Below are positions 33,870 to 45,326 of a DNA stretch of 64,000 nucleotides, piece after piece. The position numbers and the translations under genes were made by a program. The notes below the pieces were generated by a model. That model saw only the letters and a list, made by a program, of their open reading frames with translations. It was not told the DNA's origin and searched no databases. The stretch spans positions 616,510,755-616,574,754 of the forward strand of contig NC_081409.1 of NCBI RefSeq assembly GCF_030272615.1, written 5' to 3'. Numbering within the stretch: position 1 is the first letter of the stretch; every line of letters begins with the position of its first letter. The stretch comes from Cryptomeria japonica. Taxonomy: Eukaryota > Streptophyta > Pinopsida > Cupressales > Cupressaceae.

Positions 33870-35335
33870 TTCCCTTTACCTTGTTAATATCTGAGAGGGT
33901 CTACTAGTTTTAGTCTCCTCCCCAACATCAATCTTCTTATTCCTTGCTTTCCTCTATTTAGTTTTCCATCCCTCCTCATCAATATGGACTGTCAAGGTAC
34001 CTCCAAGTGGATCCTTGTAATGTCATGGAAAGAAACTAGAAGCTTTTGTGGAATCACATTTTAAGTGACCTACATAGTGGGTGAGAGAATAATCCCACTA
34101 CAACTAGATGGGATTGGGATTTCACCCTCCTCTAGGGATCTCCATAGATAGGAGTTACCATAACACTCCCCTCCAAGGTTTTGACAACTTTGGTTGGAGT
34201 CTCCATAATTTTAAGGATCTCATCTATGAATGGTTAATCCTTGTTTATTTTTTCTTCCTAGGCCTCACCTTCTTCCACCCTAGTGGTACTCCACCCCTTG
34301 GGATGTGAACTTCCACCCTTGGGGTACACCTAGTATCCTACAATACACCATCAATAGGGGTACCCCCAGTGTCTTTCAAATTCGCCTGAGGGGTCACTCC
34401 AGTATCCAATGATACGTCATTAGCAGGAGAGCACTTCTCTTTCAGTTTTAGAGGCTTTTTGGTTGGAGCTTTACAATTAGAGATTAGGTGTCCAAACTTG
34501 GATAAATTTTGGCAAAACATGGTGGAATTTTCATACACTATTGCTTGTGTCGAACTTCCAAATTTATCTTGCAAAGAGATGAAATTAGGAAGAGCTTTAT
34601 TTATATCTACATTCACATAAAAGCATGCAAAAACTAACTTGGATTTTGCCTTTGTCACTCCAATAGTAGAAAAAAATTGACCAAAGGTGTTTCCTATCCA
34701 TTTAAAAATTTATTCATCCCAAAATTCCAGTGGGAGACCCAAAAGCCACACCCAAACACTAGGCGCCATCTTATGCAAGTCCACAGCAAGGTCAAAACCT
34801 AGTTTCCATCTATAGACATGGAAAATTGATGCTTGCAATAGGACCATGGTACTAGAGTGAGTATTGTAATGAGGCCCCCCTGCATTGTAAATTTAAAGAG
34901 GAAAAGACCACCCGACATGGCATTAACTATAACACTCTTGTTAAGCTTCCATTTAGCAGCAACCCAACTACAAACCATTTCAATAGACGATCGGAAGGAG
35001 AAAAAATTTCTCACTAGAGTGAGATTCATGGATGACATTATGGGATCCACCATAGAATCTGGTAACACAGTAGTTGTTTCGCCTTTTGTGCAAATAACTT
35101 AGGGTTAGATCAACAACTTTTAGATCAGTATTATCATCAAGGAACACATTTTTCCACCCCTTGGGATGTGAACTTCCCTTTGGATGTGCATGCTTCATAT
35201 TCCCATTTCCCACAAGAGAATCATAATTCCCATCTCTAGTCAGCTCACGAAGGTAAGTTACACTTGCTTCTACCTTTTCAAATCTCAATGAGACATGTTG
35301 GGCATCAACCAAGATCTCAACGAATAACACATTTT
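33870..35335 (-). pseudogene. LINE2 ORF1: nucleic-acid-binding protein (DUF4283-like plus zinc-knuckle remnant)
   Basis: Minus-strand frames at 34980-35330, 34799-35068 and 34338-34658 together cover a typical plant LINE ORF1. The first block ends HPKGWKNVF. The second has the DUF4283-like core VCSWVAAKWKLNKS, then AMSGGLFLFKF and PWSYCKHQ. The third has KSKLVFACFYVNVDI and a knuckle FCQNLSKFGHLISNC in which the second Cys of C-X2-C is Leu. A Pro/Gly-rich tail continues to about 33900. It coats the LINE RNA in the family. The frame is broken at several points. Confidence 0.75.
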
Positions 35336-35851
35336 TATTATTATATTATAATAGTATTTATCATCAAATTTGTATATTATTATATTACATGAGGATAATC
35401 CTAACCTAGCTAAAATAAATAATTTTAATATTATAATAACTAAAATATTGTTATTTTAAATATTATATTATTATTATATTAATATTATTATTTTATTATC
35501 AATTTTTTATATTATTAAATTGCATGAGGATAACCCTAACCTAACTAAAATAATACTATTAATTTATATTTTTTACGTTATATATAGTTTTAAAAGATTT
35601 AAATTAAACTTAATCCTTTAAATTTATTTAATTTATGACTAATGATATTATTATATTATATTATATTATATTTAATTATGATTATATTATATATATTATA
35701 TTTAATTATGATTATATTATATTATATCATTTTAACTTTAGTGTAATGAAGAACTACAATATATAAAAGACAAAAATATCGGAAAGTAATCTATTTAAAA
35801 AGAAAACCATATTAATTTAAATTATGAATGCCCCATTCCTTTTAATGGGAT

Positions 35852-35912
<61 letters not shown>

Positions 35913-36238
35913 TGAGTCAGTGAGTGATACTCTAGATAATTTAGGAAAAAATAGAATGATATTAATTTAAATCCAGTGAATGTGTCATTCCTTTTGATAA
36001 AAAAAGATAGTGGGTGGTCAATTTCAAAAGAAAATTTAATATCCTAAATAATTGGTTAAATATTTGTTTGTTTTCCCATAAGATCTAAAAAATCATTTCT
36101 TTGATTTGAAACTTAAAAATCATGGATCTTAATTTTTAAAAATGAAAAACAAATTTTAAAAAATAACAATTCTATTTGATAGAGAAAAAATTTAATAATA
36201 ATAATGAATTAATAAAAAGTGAAATAATATTAGACTAA
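35336..36238. repeat. AT-rich unit, copy 1, left segment
   Basis: Non-coding. It resembles parts of 61340-62110, sharing phrases such as 'tcattttaactttag', 'tataaaagacaaaaat' and 'ccccattccttttaat'. An internal echo of 'gcatgaggataa.cctaacct' occurs near 35389 and 35522. It ends at CTAA (36235-36238), the left target copy of the DNA transposon. Confidence 0.7.
35853..35913. repeat. (TG)n(AG)n microsatellite
   Basis: About 19 TG units followed directly by about 10 AG units; absent from the paralogous copy 2 near 61745. Confidence 0.95.
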
Positions 36239-36254
36239 GGGTATGTGCACAAAG
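36239..36254 (+). repeat. Left terminal inverted repeat of the DNA transposon
   Basis: GGGTATGTGCACAAAG; pairs with 46479-46494 with one mismatch. Confidence 0.9.
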
Positions 36255-36299
36255 ATGGTGGTCAGAAAAGTGGACACCACCCAAAAAAAACATGAAAAA

Positions 36300-36520
36300 A
36301 CAAGCAGCGCATACGCGGTTCTAAAATTTGAAATCACCCCATACACGCTTAGGTTCGTTGTTCCCAAGCCTAAACAATATAGTGTGTGTGCACTATCTTT
36401 AGGAAAGTGAGTGCGTATGTGCTATCTTTAGGAAAGTGAGCGTGTATGAGCTATCTTTAGGAAAGTGAGCGTGTACGCACTCATAAGCCCTAAAGAACCA
36501 CATACGCGATACCTGTCAAA
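36300..36520. repeat. Left subterminal repeats, including a 29-bp unit in three copies
   Basis: Three 29-bp units ending CTATCTTTAGGAAAGTGA at 36382-36410, 36411-36439 and 36440-36468, plus a partial fourth. Around them are several CG-containing motifs: CATACGCG, CATACACGC, GTGCGTATGTGC, GTGTACGCAC, CATACGCG. Their position suggests transposase-binding sites. Confidence 0.8.
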
Positions 36521-36606
36521 AAAGGTTTTTTTTAAAAAAACTGGGTCTTATTTTCCCATGACCACAACATTTTTTCCTCCATATCTTACATGAAATCACG
36601 AACAAG

Positions 36607-39204
36607 ATGCCTCATTTCTCCTCCAGACACTATGGATCAAGGTTAGTTTTTCTTAATTTTTGTCTTTCTTTCCCATTTATTCAATTTGTTTTACATTTTG
36701 AATTTAATTTCATTTATTTTGATTAGGTTTTTAAATTTTTTGTTTCAAAAACCAAATTCTAATAATCGACAACAAGAACAACAAAATGCACCTCCTGAAA
36801 ACCTCGAAGAAAACCCACAAGATACACCTCTAGTTCCTCCTTTTGACTGTACACCTGAAACATAGGAGCAATTGACTAATCGGTTAGGGCAAAACACGTC
36901 TAAAATAAATAGATTGATTAATAAATTGAAAACATTTGAGCTTGAGCATCATAAATCTCTCGCCACTAGCCTAGAAACATTAGCTAGTGGTGCATAGTCA
37001 TTTCCACACAAATTACAAAATGGGGAAACTTTAGGGATAGGTGTCGTCAAAATGGGAAAACTTTAGGGAGTAAAAAACAAAAATATTAGTAAACAACAAA
37101 TATGTGCCCTTTTTGTTGATCCTAAAACTGGTCAGTCGTTACCTCTCAATACAAAGAGGTTTCCCATAGATTGGTGTACCAATGTGCAGATGAAGAATCT
37201 TTTTGGCAGAGGTGGTGGATGGACTTTGATGATCCACCTTCTAATAATTATGAGGTGCCATTGTATTTTTTGAGAAAAGTACACTGCGAGTTTGTCCTCA
37301 AGGTGCGACCAAACTATTTTCACATGAGAGAGTTCCATGGTAGAGGTGGCGGCTTTGCCCAAGATAGACCTGGAGCCTGTAGGTGAGTAGCCTCGAAGAG
37401 TCATCGCCCCCTAGCACCCAAACCCAAGGTTCATCAAGTTGTCCCAGTAGAGCTAAAAGATTCGATGGAGCTACAAAATCTTCAGGTGGCCACAACATTG
37501 AATGGTGCCATCATCCAGCATGAGACATCATTACCACACCCTCTTGTACTGGATGATGAGCCATTAGTTTCTCCAGGTGGCAACAGAGAGCCCATTCAAC
37601 ATTTGTGTGTCAGTTGCTTGGGGATATGCTCAGGGATGGATGTCGAGGTCATTGCAGATGGATCCACATCTCATTCATGCATAATTTGTAGGAGTAGATG
37701 TCAGGCCTACACATATGAGGATGTGGCGTTGATAGAGGAGTTTTTGCATATGTTGTTTCCCCATCAGTGGCAGACAGATGTGTGTTGATTTGAATTCATA
37801 GCATTTTATTTATCAGTCACTTTAAATTTGTAATTACATAAATGAAGTTTCATTTATACATCGATTTAAATTGAGACAAATAATATGCATTTCAGGATGC
37901 AACAACAGTATCCCATACTCCTCACACAGTTACTACAGCTGCAACTTTGATGCCTGAGGTATAAAATTTGTAACATGTTAAAATAGAACAATACACTTTG
38001 AATTCAAAAAAAATACAAGATATACTATCTTTAATTCTTGGTCCAATTTTTGGTTTGTAGGTGTTAGCAGGGGACCAAATGTCCCAGATTCATGACATCA
38101 CACTCTCAGTGATCGACTTTGGCCTACAAGCCTATACAGTATCATATTTTGTACAACCTTTTTTATGTATTGTTTTGATGGAATATGCAAGTCATTTCAT
38201 TTTAGATTTTTAAAATTATGTTTAATATTATCTGTACTAATATCTCATGTTAATTTTGTTTTTTTAGGGTACCCCCTCCGCAAATAGGCCTCATCTTAAG
38301 TAAAAGAATTCTTCAAAGATGGCAAAATGTGGGAAGAAGGTAATTGAACACATTTTTAGTTGTAAAATTGTTTGAAAATGTTGAAATCAAGTCTTAGTTG
38401 GGGTTTGTAGACTGATTAGTGTTTTTTGTCTATTTTACATGTACAATAGCCATTGAGCTATGTGGATTTGTTGAATGCACTTGATTCACCCATGGATCAA
38501 GAGAGGGTGGAGGTATGTCTCTCTACTTTATTTTCTTGATTTCATGATTATATGCACTTGTACATGTAAACTTGTGATAAATTATAATCTTATAATTTTT
38601 TCATATAGGAAATATCCATAGTTGCTTCATCAATGGTGAGCCCTCCTCCGTGCACTGAAGAAGCATCTTAGGATTCGGTACACTTTTGTTTGATATATTA
38701 CATTAATTATTTTTAACCTACAATACTTATCATTATATTAATTGTATTTAATATTTGATCATTTTTGTATAGGTAATAGCAACAGTTTCTCCATTGATGG
38801 TGCGCCATCCTCAGTCCATTGGAGAAGCATCTCAGGCACCGGTACATCATTTTTCTCTATATTATAGTTTTTCAGTATTTTTTATGTATTTATGTTAGTA
38901 CATTATATTAATTTTACATTTAATCTACAATAGCCCCCTTCATGGTTCGGCCATAATGTGCATCCTTTTACATTTGTCTTCAAGAAAACTCCTAAGAGTG
39001 ACAAGGAGAGGATAGCGAAGACATTAGCTCCAAGATCAGCCAATGAGGTAATCTACATTTCAATTGTAAAGGAATTATAGTTAAATGCATAGTTATGTTG
39101 TTAATTGTGAACTATTTTCTACAAAATAATTCTAACTTGGCTTTTGAATTGTGGTTTTGCAGCCATCTATAGAGTCATGTATTGTATCGGAGGCTCAATT
39201 TTGA
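36607..39204 (+). pseudogene. Multi-exon gene of unknown function with phase-0 micro-exons
   Basis: Proposed exons: 36607-36641 (ATG, MPHFSSRHYGS), 36727-37779, 37896-37958, 38061-38138, 38268-38339, 38450-38512, 38609-38677, 38773-38841, 38934-39047, 39163-39204 (stop TGA). The last eight are bounded by AG on the left and GT (the last by its stop codon) on the right, and all stay in one frame with lengths divisible by three: 63, 78, 72, 63, 69, 69, 114, 42. Exons 38609 and 38773 are paralogous (S.MV.PP.. / GEASQAP pattern). The large exon has a Gln/Asn/Pro-rich start, a Trp-rich segment (SFWQRWWMDFDDPP) and a cysteine cluster (CVSCLGICSG, CIICRSRC) that could bind zinc. Damage: stops at about 36862, 36996, 37063, 38301 and 38669, and a frame shift near 37165. 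Function unknown; likely the transposon's accessory protein. Confidence 0.6.
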
Positions 39205-39716
39205 TGATCCACCAAAAGTTTAGGATCATATAGTGTTAGTTATGGTCATAGAATGACCAATATATGTAGATATATTCCACATGTGTATTGCATATGGATT
39301 TGGACATGGCATATGCCACATTTTTGTAATACTTGTATTGACTTGGTAGACATGCCTTTTTTTGATATATATAAATGTTGATATTCGATCCAATAAATGA
39401 GTACTGAGTTCATTATTGTGTATTTTTTGTATTTCATGGTTGTCCTTTTATAAAGTTAATTGATCATTTGCCTATGTAATCAACAATATGAATATAAACA
39501 ACAAAAATCTATGATATAAAACATTGCAATCATGGAATATGATTTGATAAAATTTCTAAAATGTCTAATTAACCCTACAAAACTCCTTGTATTCAGTTCA
39601 TTATTGTGTATTTGTTGTATTTGGTGGCTGCCCTTTTATAAATTTAAATGAATATTTGCCAATGTAATCAACAATATGAATATAAACAACAATATGTGTG
39701 TGGTGCGAGAGCACCC
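39205..39716. other. Transposon intergenic DNA after the micro-exon gene
   Basis: AT-rich, no gene. A phrase 'gttcattattgtgtatt' with flanking text recurs at about 39407 and 39597 (a diverged duplication of roughly 190 bp). Confidence 0.5.
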
Positions 39717-40940
39717 TCATGCTCGCAATGGTCAAATTTTGGATCTCGTGTTAACAAAATGATGTCATGAGCACATCTGGGTGGGAAGGTTTATGCTAGG
39801 CATGCTCCTCTCATGCATCCCAAAGTGTTGGAACATCAAGAGTCATACCTATACCAACACGATCTCTCAAATGCCCTGAGTCCAAAACAATGTCAAACTT
39901 TGACGGACTATTTCTTCCAATCCAGGACACATATGATCAATCCGTTTGAACTTGCAGGATCATGAGAGGCTCCTCTACAATGGCCTATCTCATTTTTTGA
40001 TGACTCGGAGCCATTTTCAATTGGTAGCATTTTTTTGCCTAGCAAAAACCGTCAGTTGCATGCAATGCAAAGTTGCACGATAGGCTAGAATTGATTCGGT
40101 TCATCGTGTGCACAAACTGACATCACAAGAACATCTAGGTGGGAATTTTTACTCTATGAATGGTCCTCTCATGCATCCCAAAGTGTTGGAACATCGAGAG
40201 TCATACCCTACCGGTGCGATCTCTCAAGTGCCCTGAGTCCAAAAAAAATTCAAACTTTGACGGATTGTTTCTTCCAATCCAAGACACATATGATCAGTCT
40301 GTTTGAACCTGTGGGGTTGCATGAGGCTCCTCTATAATGGTCTATCTCATTTTTTTATGACTAGAAGTCATTTCAATTGGTAGCAATTTTTTGCCTACTG
40401 CAAAAACCGTTAGTTGCATGCAATGCAAAGTTGCAAGATAGGCTAGAATTGATTTGGTTCGTCATGTGCACAAACCAATGTCATGAGTGCATTTGTGTGG
40501 GTAAGTTTATGCTAGGCATGCTCCTCTCGTGCATCCCAAAGCATCAGAACATTGAGAGTCATACCCTACCGATGCGATCTCTCAAGTGCCCTAAGTCCAA
40601 AAAATTGTCAAACTTTGACGAACTGTTTCTTCCAATCCATGACACATATGATTGATTTGTTTGAACCCATGGGGTTGCATGAGGCTCCTCTACAATGTTT
40701 TATCTCAGTTTTTGATGACTCAGAGCCATTTTCAATTGGTATCATTTTTTCCCCTGTTGCAAAAACCATCAGTTTCATGCAATGCAAAGTTGCAAGATAG
40801 GCTAGAATTGATTTGATTCATCGTGTGCACAAACCGACGTCATGAGCATGTCTAGGTGGGAATATTTATGCTAGGCATGCTCATCTCATGCATCCCAAAT
40901 CTCTAGAACATCGAGAGTCATACCCTACCGGCGTGATGTA
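39717..40940. repeat. 358-bp tandem repeat, about 3.4 copies
   Basis: The anchor GCATCCCAAA recurs at 39815, 40173, 40531 and 40890, spacing 358, 358 and 359. Units share 'cataccctaccgg.g.gatctctcaagtgccct', 'caaactttgacgga' and 'caatgcaaagttgca'. Units are diverged, so the array is old. No long frame is common to the units, so it is treated as a satellite-like array rather than a gene. Confidence 0.9.
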
Positions 40941-41509
40941 CAAGTTGCTTGACAACTTTTTTGACAATGTTTTTGGCAATAATGACAATTTTTGCTCCAA
41001 CTCTATCTAGACTCAATCTATGACTCCTATGACCCGATAATGACTCAAATAATTATCCATGATTATACAAGAATCAAGAATTCTCATGATTGACTTTATC
41101 AATAATGTTCATGATTGACCTTATCACATCACATAAACTCAAAACATAGACACAAGAAATAGTCACAAAACATTGTCACATATTATTCAAAAATTTGCCT
41201 TTAAATATGGTCAAATCATCTTTTGGCTATTTGAATATACAAAAAAAATTCTTACAAATCATCTCATGGGATTTTATATAAAATTTAGCATTACAATATG
41301 TGCTATTCAACTCATCATCATTTTAATATACAAAATTTGGCATCTAAATATGTACAAATCAGCTCATTGCCATTTAAAATTATAAAATTATGCCCTTAAA
41401 CATGTAAAAATAAGTTCATGGACATTTTTATATACAAAAAATGAATATAGAACAATTCGTCGATGATATATACAAAATTCTTAAAATAATTCTACTCTGA
41501 ACCGTAGAA
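40941..41509. other. Transposon intergenic DNA before the transposase 3' end
   Basis: AT-rich. A 60-70 bp unit containing 'caaatcatctcat' and 'tatacaaaaaat' recurs loosely between 41190 and 41460. No gene is seen. Confidence 0.45.
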
Positions 41510-44430
41510 TCAATCAAGTGAGCCTTCAGGATTGACTCTAACCTGTATTGTGTCAAGTATTACCTCGTGGTCAGATTCAAGAACTTTCCATAAAATCTTG
41601 TTATGAGGTCTACCATGATACTTCATCAAATGAATATTTATTGAAACAACAAGGTTAGAGAAATGAAGAATATGTCTATGTGTTTCAAAGTCCTTGAACA
41701 ACCAAACATCAAAATTCTTGATAGGGTATCTCCTAAGCCATGTTCTTGTCATGACAACAGACCCTATTGGGTACTCAATACCCTCTCCATCAATGATTGT
41801 GGTTGTCAATTTTCTTTTAGGCTCAACATAATGACACAAATAGTAATTTGTTCCTTCTTCATTGTTCTATTCTGCAACAACTGCATACACATGACCTGCA
41901 TTTTATAAAGTGATAATTAATACCAAAAATAAAGTGTGATGTACAAAAAAAAGAACCAAAAAGAATACTTGCAAAAAACTTAACTCAAAAAATCACCTAT
42001 ATCCACTAGGTCAGATACATGGTCAAAATCCACTGATATCTCCATCTGGCTCAATTGTAGTGCTTTAGGAATTTGATACGTATCAATGGGAACCAATGGT
42101 CTACAAGACCATCTATCAACCCACTCTTGTGATTCACATTCTTCCACAAACAATACATGCATGAAGAGAAAAAACATACCATCTGTCTCATATAAATTAC
42201 TAGTGAACTTGTATTTGAACTCATAAATGAGTGCATGTCGCTCAATCCTACAACTGTACAATAATCTAGATAGTTTTTAATGTTAGATTCAGTGATCAAC
42301 CAAAAATATCTACGAACCATTGATGTACCTGGATTACCTGGACCCATTTTAGAGTTACACCATCGCACAATTGTTTCTGCATCTATCAACTTAGCACCAC
42401 CTTCGTACTTCAACTATTCTCTAGTTAGGGCTCTTTTTACACATGCTCCTGCACCATCGTGCTCTCCCTTACCATATCTAGCCTCAATAAAATTCCACAA
42501 ATGTTGTACATCACTTGTGATATGCATCCTTGTCAACCAATAAAACATCCTTGCATTCTTGAATTGTATAGTGCAATTATCTTACCATATTAAGTGTTTG
42601 TTGTATTTTATGTTTCTTTTCTTTAAATTATCATAGAAAAATTTAAATCATCCTTGTACAAACTCCGATGAATGAGTACGATCATCACTTATGTAAAAGT
42701 GATACTCTCTTACAGCCTTTCTATCCTCCTTTGTGCTATCATCTGCATGGATGAATGTTATGTTTACAAAAATAGAAACTTGTGTAGAATGATAATACAT
42801 AGATTACACTTCATTTTGAGGTTGTAGTGTATAATTTTCAGCAAAATCAATGATAGAGATAATGGTGCCGAGAGGAAATGTGTCCTTACATAACTTGAAT
42901 TTCTCATCTAACCATCGAGCTCTATGTGTATGCATTATGTACTCATAAACTAGTTTCTCTTGAAACATTTTCATAAATTCAGCTACACATATATCATTTT
43001 TCACCAACTCACATCTCTTCAAATCTTTTCCATCTTTAACTCCATATGTGATTGTCTTGTATTTTCCAAAAAAAATTAGTTTCCTACCAATTTCATGTGT
43101 GCTCTCCAAATGTACACATCTTGGTAAATGTTGCAAACCACCACATATAGCACAAGAACCTTCTGAACAAGGCATCTTATAATAAATGCAACCATCATGT
43201 CTATTACATAGCATACTTGAAATAAATTCTCTTACCGACTTAGGAGGTGCTTGTATATTGCATTCCTGCAAAACATTGTTAGTGTGCAAAGTAGAACAAA
43301 TATGACGAAAAATATCAAAGTGCATGGAAAATTCAATATGCATCCTACAACAACATGTGGTGTGTACATGATTAATCTTAATATAAAAAGGTTTTTCCAT
43401 TTCAAAAAATCTTTGAAAAATTCTTATTTGAGGAAACTTTTCAAGGAATCTTTCATAAAATTTTGTTTGAGTCATATCCAAATAGTGTTTGGCATGTGGC
43501 TCATGATTTGTAGACCCAATTCGCCTTCTAACAACATCTCTTCGGTTGGGTGAAACTCTTGTGTTGTCATGCCAAAAAAATTTAATTAATGTTCTTAGTG
43601 CATCAACAACAACATTGTCTTTGTGTGGTATTCTATCCGAGAATGCCCAAAGAGAATTATTGTTAGGTTCCTCTATTTTTTTCTCACCTCTGTAATGATT
43701 TACTTAATGTTGTTCTACTAATGTTTAATGACTTGCCTGTTTTGCTTATCAAATGATCTTTTTTTATTTTCTTGTTCATTATGGTTGATGTAATGACACA
43801 TTGAGTAGCATTAGAATATTTAGTATCTGATTTTGAACCAATAGCTTGATATGCATCAAATAGATTTCTCACAATAGTTCTTTTGTTGTTACTTTCAGAT
43901 GATCTTAGGCCTAGAATTTTCATAGTCTCTCTAAAATTCAAATTTTTAATCATTTGAACAATTAATTGACATCTTGCGGTTTGATTTAAGTTTTCAAAAT
44001 ATTTTTGCCACATTCTTTTAACCATTCTCCTACAAGTTCCTTCATTCATTTTATTAGGCATTGGCTTCAATATATTCTTATCAATGTCAATTATATACTT
44101 TGGTTTCCTACAAATGATTCTAGGAGGTGTTAACATCGGTGCATTGTGTACATTCAATTCATCAAATAGAGAAGGTGTATGTTCATCATTTAATTGAATA
44201 TTCAATGTGGTATCTTCTTCAATTGCATTAGGTTCATACGGTAAATCAAATGTCTCTTCTTCAATTGCGTTAGGTGCATTATGTTTGTTTGGTAAATCAA
44301 ATTGATATGTTGAAGATGGCATACCTTCTTCTCCCATGGTTCTTATGTCATGTAATTTCTTCATACGATGCCTTTGTCTTTCCTTTCTAGCCTCTCATTG
44401 TTTCATCATTCCTTGCTTGGTCTTTCCCAT
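41510..44430 (-). pseudogene. DDE-type transposase of the 10.3-kb DNA transposon
   Basis: Probable start ATG at 44430 (MGKTKQGMMK, one in-frame TGA at 44395-44397). The N-terminal part (to 43684) has Asn/Glu-rich repeats and a helical segment (GLRSSESNNKRTIVRNLFDAYQ) suited to DNA binding. After a frame break near 43680, the middle part (42804-43481) has a Cys/His-rich block (CNRHDGCIYYKMPCS, CAICGG) and the motif IIDFAENYTLQPQNEVQS. Then IW.DNC..QFKNARMF and EARYGKGEHDGAGA give a plausible Asp (42846-42848), Asp (42579-42581), Glu (42483-42485) triad, spacing about 89 and 32 residues. A GT-AG intron at 41896-41996 joins VDI to GHVYAVVAE in frame. The C-terminal part (41510-41839) resembles no domain I can name. 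Several stops and shifts make it inactive. The DFAENY...QFK...GKG..DG pattern recalls DDE proteins known widely in eukaryotes; the superfamily is not assigned. Confidence 0.7.
41896..41996 (-). other. Transposase intron (101 bp)
   Basis: Minus-strand GTGATT...AATGCAG. Removing it keeps the reading frame across a split glycine codon. Confidence 0.65.
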
Positions 44431-44890
44431 GGTTGATATCATTTGTCCTAAATAGAATCATATTACATATATATGTAAACAAAAGTTCATAAACAAACAA
44501 ATAACCATAAATATGCATCTTATCATTATTTTTTTGAATCAAAAGTATTAAACAATCACATCATGCAAAAACAAAAAATTCACTTACTTCTATGTATAAA
44601 ACAACGATAGAAGTGCAGACACAACTGCAGTGGGGCCTTCAACAACCTCAAAAACTTCTTTTGAGGTTGTTGAGGCTCTTGGGCAAATAAAACTATGTCT
44701 AAGTACCTCGTGCGCGATATATTAATAACCGCGTGTGTGCTTTTAGTCCCTAAAATGTTGGCAAGCCCAATGGTATTTTTTTTCACCCTGTACGCGCTCC
44801 TACACCTTAAAAATGTTATGGCAGGGCAGCGAACTAATAGGCTCGGTACCCTGTACGCACTATTTATAGTAAAGAAAATGTGAAGAAAAA
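44431..44890 (-). promoter_or_regulatory. Transposase upstream region with subterminal motifs
   Basis: No gene is supported. It contains GTGCGCGATAT, CCGCGTGTGTGC, TGTACGCGC and TGTACGCAC between about 44706 and 44858, the same family of motifs as on the left side of the transposon. Confidence 0.5.
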
Positions 44891-44892
44891 GG

Positions 44893-44953
<61 letters not shown>

Positions 44954-45157
44954 GGTATGGGGTATGGAGGAAGGGAGAGGGAGAGAGAGGGAGAGTGAGG
45001 GAGGGAGAGATAGGGAGAGGAAGAGATAGGGGGGAGAGAGAGAGAGAGAGGGGGGAGAGGGAGGAAGAGAAGAAGAGAGAGAGGGTTGGGGTATGGAGGA
45101 AGGGAGAAGGGAAGAGAGGGAGAGAGAGGGGGGAAGAGGAAGAGAGAGGGGAGGGAG

Positions 45158-45221
<64 letters not shown>

Positions 45222-45326
45222 TGGGGTATGGAGGAAGGAAGAAGGTGAGAGAGGGAGGGGGAGGGGGAGAGAGAGAGAGGGAGGGAGGGAGAGAGTGAGA
45301 GGGAGAGAGAGAGAAAGAGAGGCACC
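44891..45326. repeat. (GA)n-rich purine array with an interspersed GGGGTATGGAGGAAGG unit
   Basis: The phrase GGGGTATGGAGGAAGG recurs near 44956, 45088 and 45224, separated by GA/GGGA tracts, giving a higher-order unit of about 135 bp. The long Arg/Glu-rich (plus strand) and Ser/Leu/Pro-rich (minus strand) frames here are artefacts of the repeat. Confidence 0.9.

Larger units (their letters stand above)
32271..35335 (-). mobile_element. L1-type LINE2, 5' part (cut by G0)
   Basis: Minus-strand plant L1-clade LINE: ORF1, an endonuclease and the start of RT. The RT reading stops exactly at the G0 LTR, so the rest probably lies beyond G0, left of the window. It belongs to the same family as LINE1 at 47238-61179 (shared ORF1 phrase AMSGGLFLF and endonuclease phrases SDAIGAS / VSWCLVNIYAPNTC). 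The 5' end merges into AT-rich DNA near 35336 and its exact position is uncertain. Confidence 0.85.

Noticed and set aside
39717-40940. Possible CRISPR-like or coding repeat array
   Set aside because: Direct adjacent units of 358 bp without spacers in plant repeat DNA; this is a tandem array, not CRISPR.
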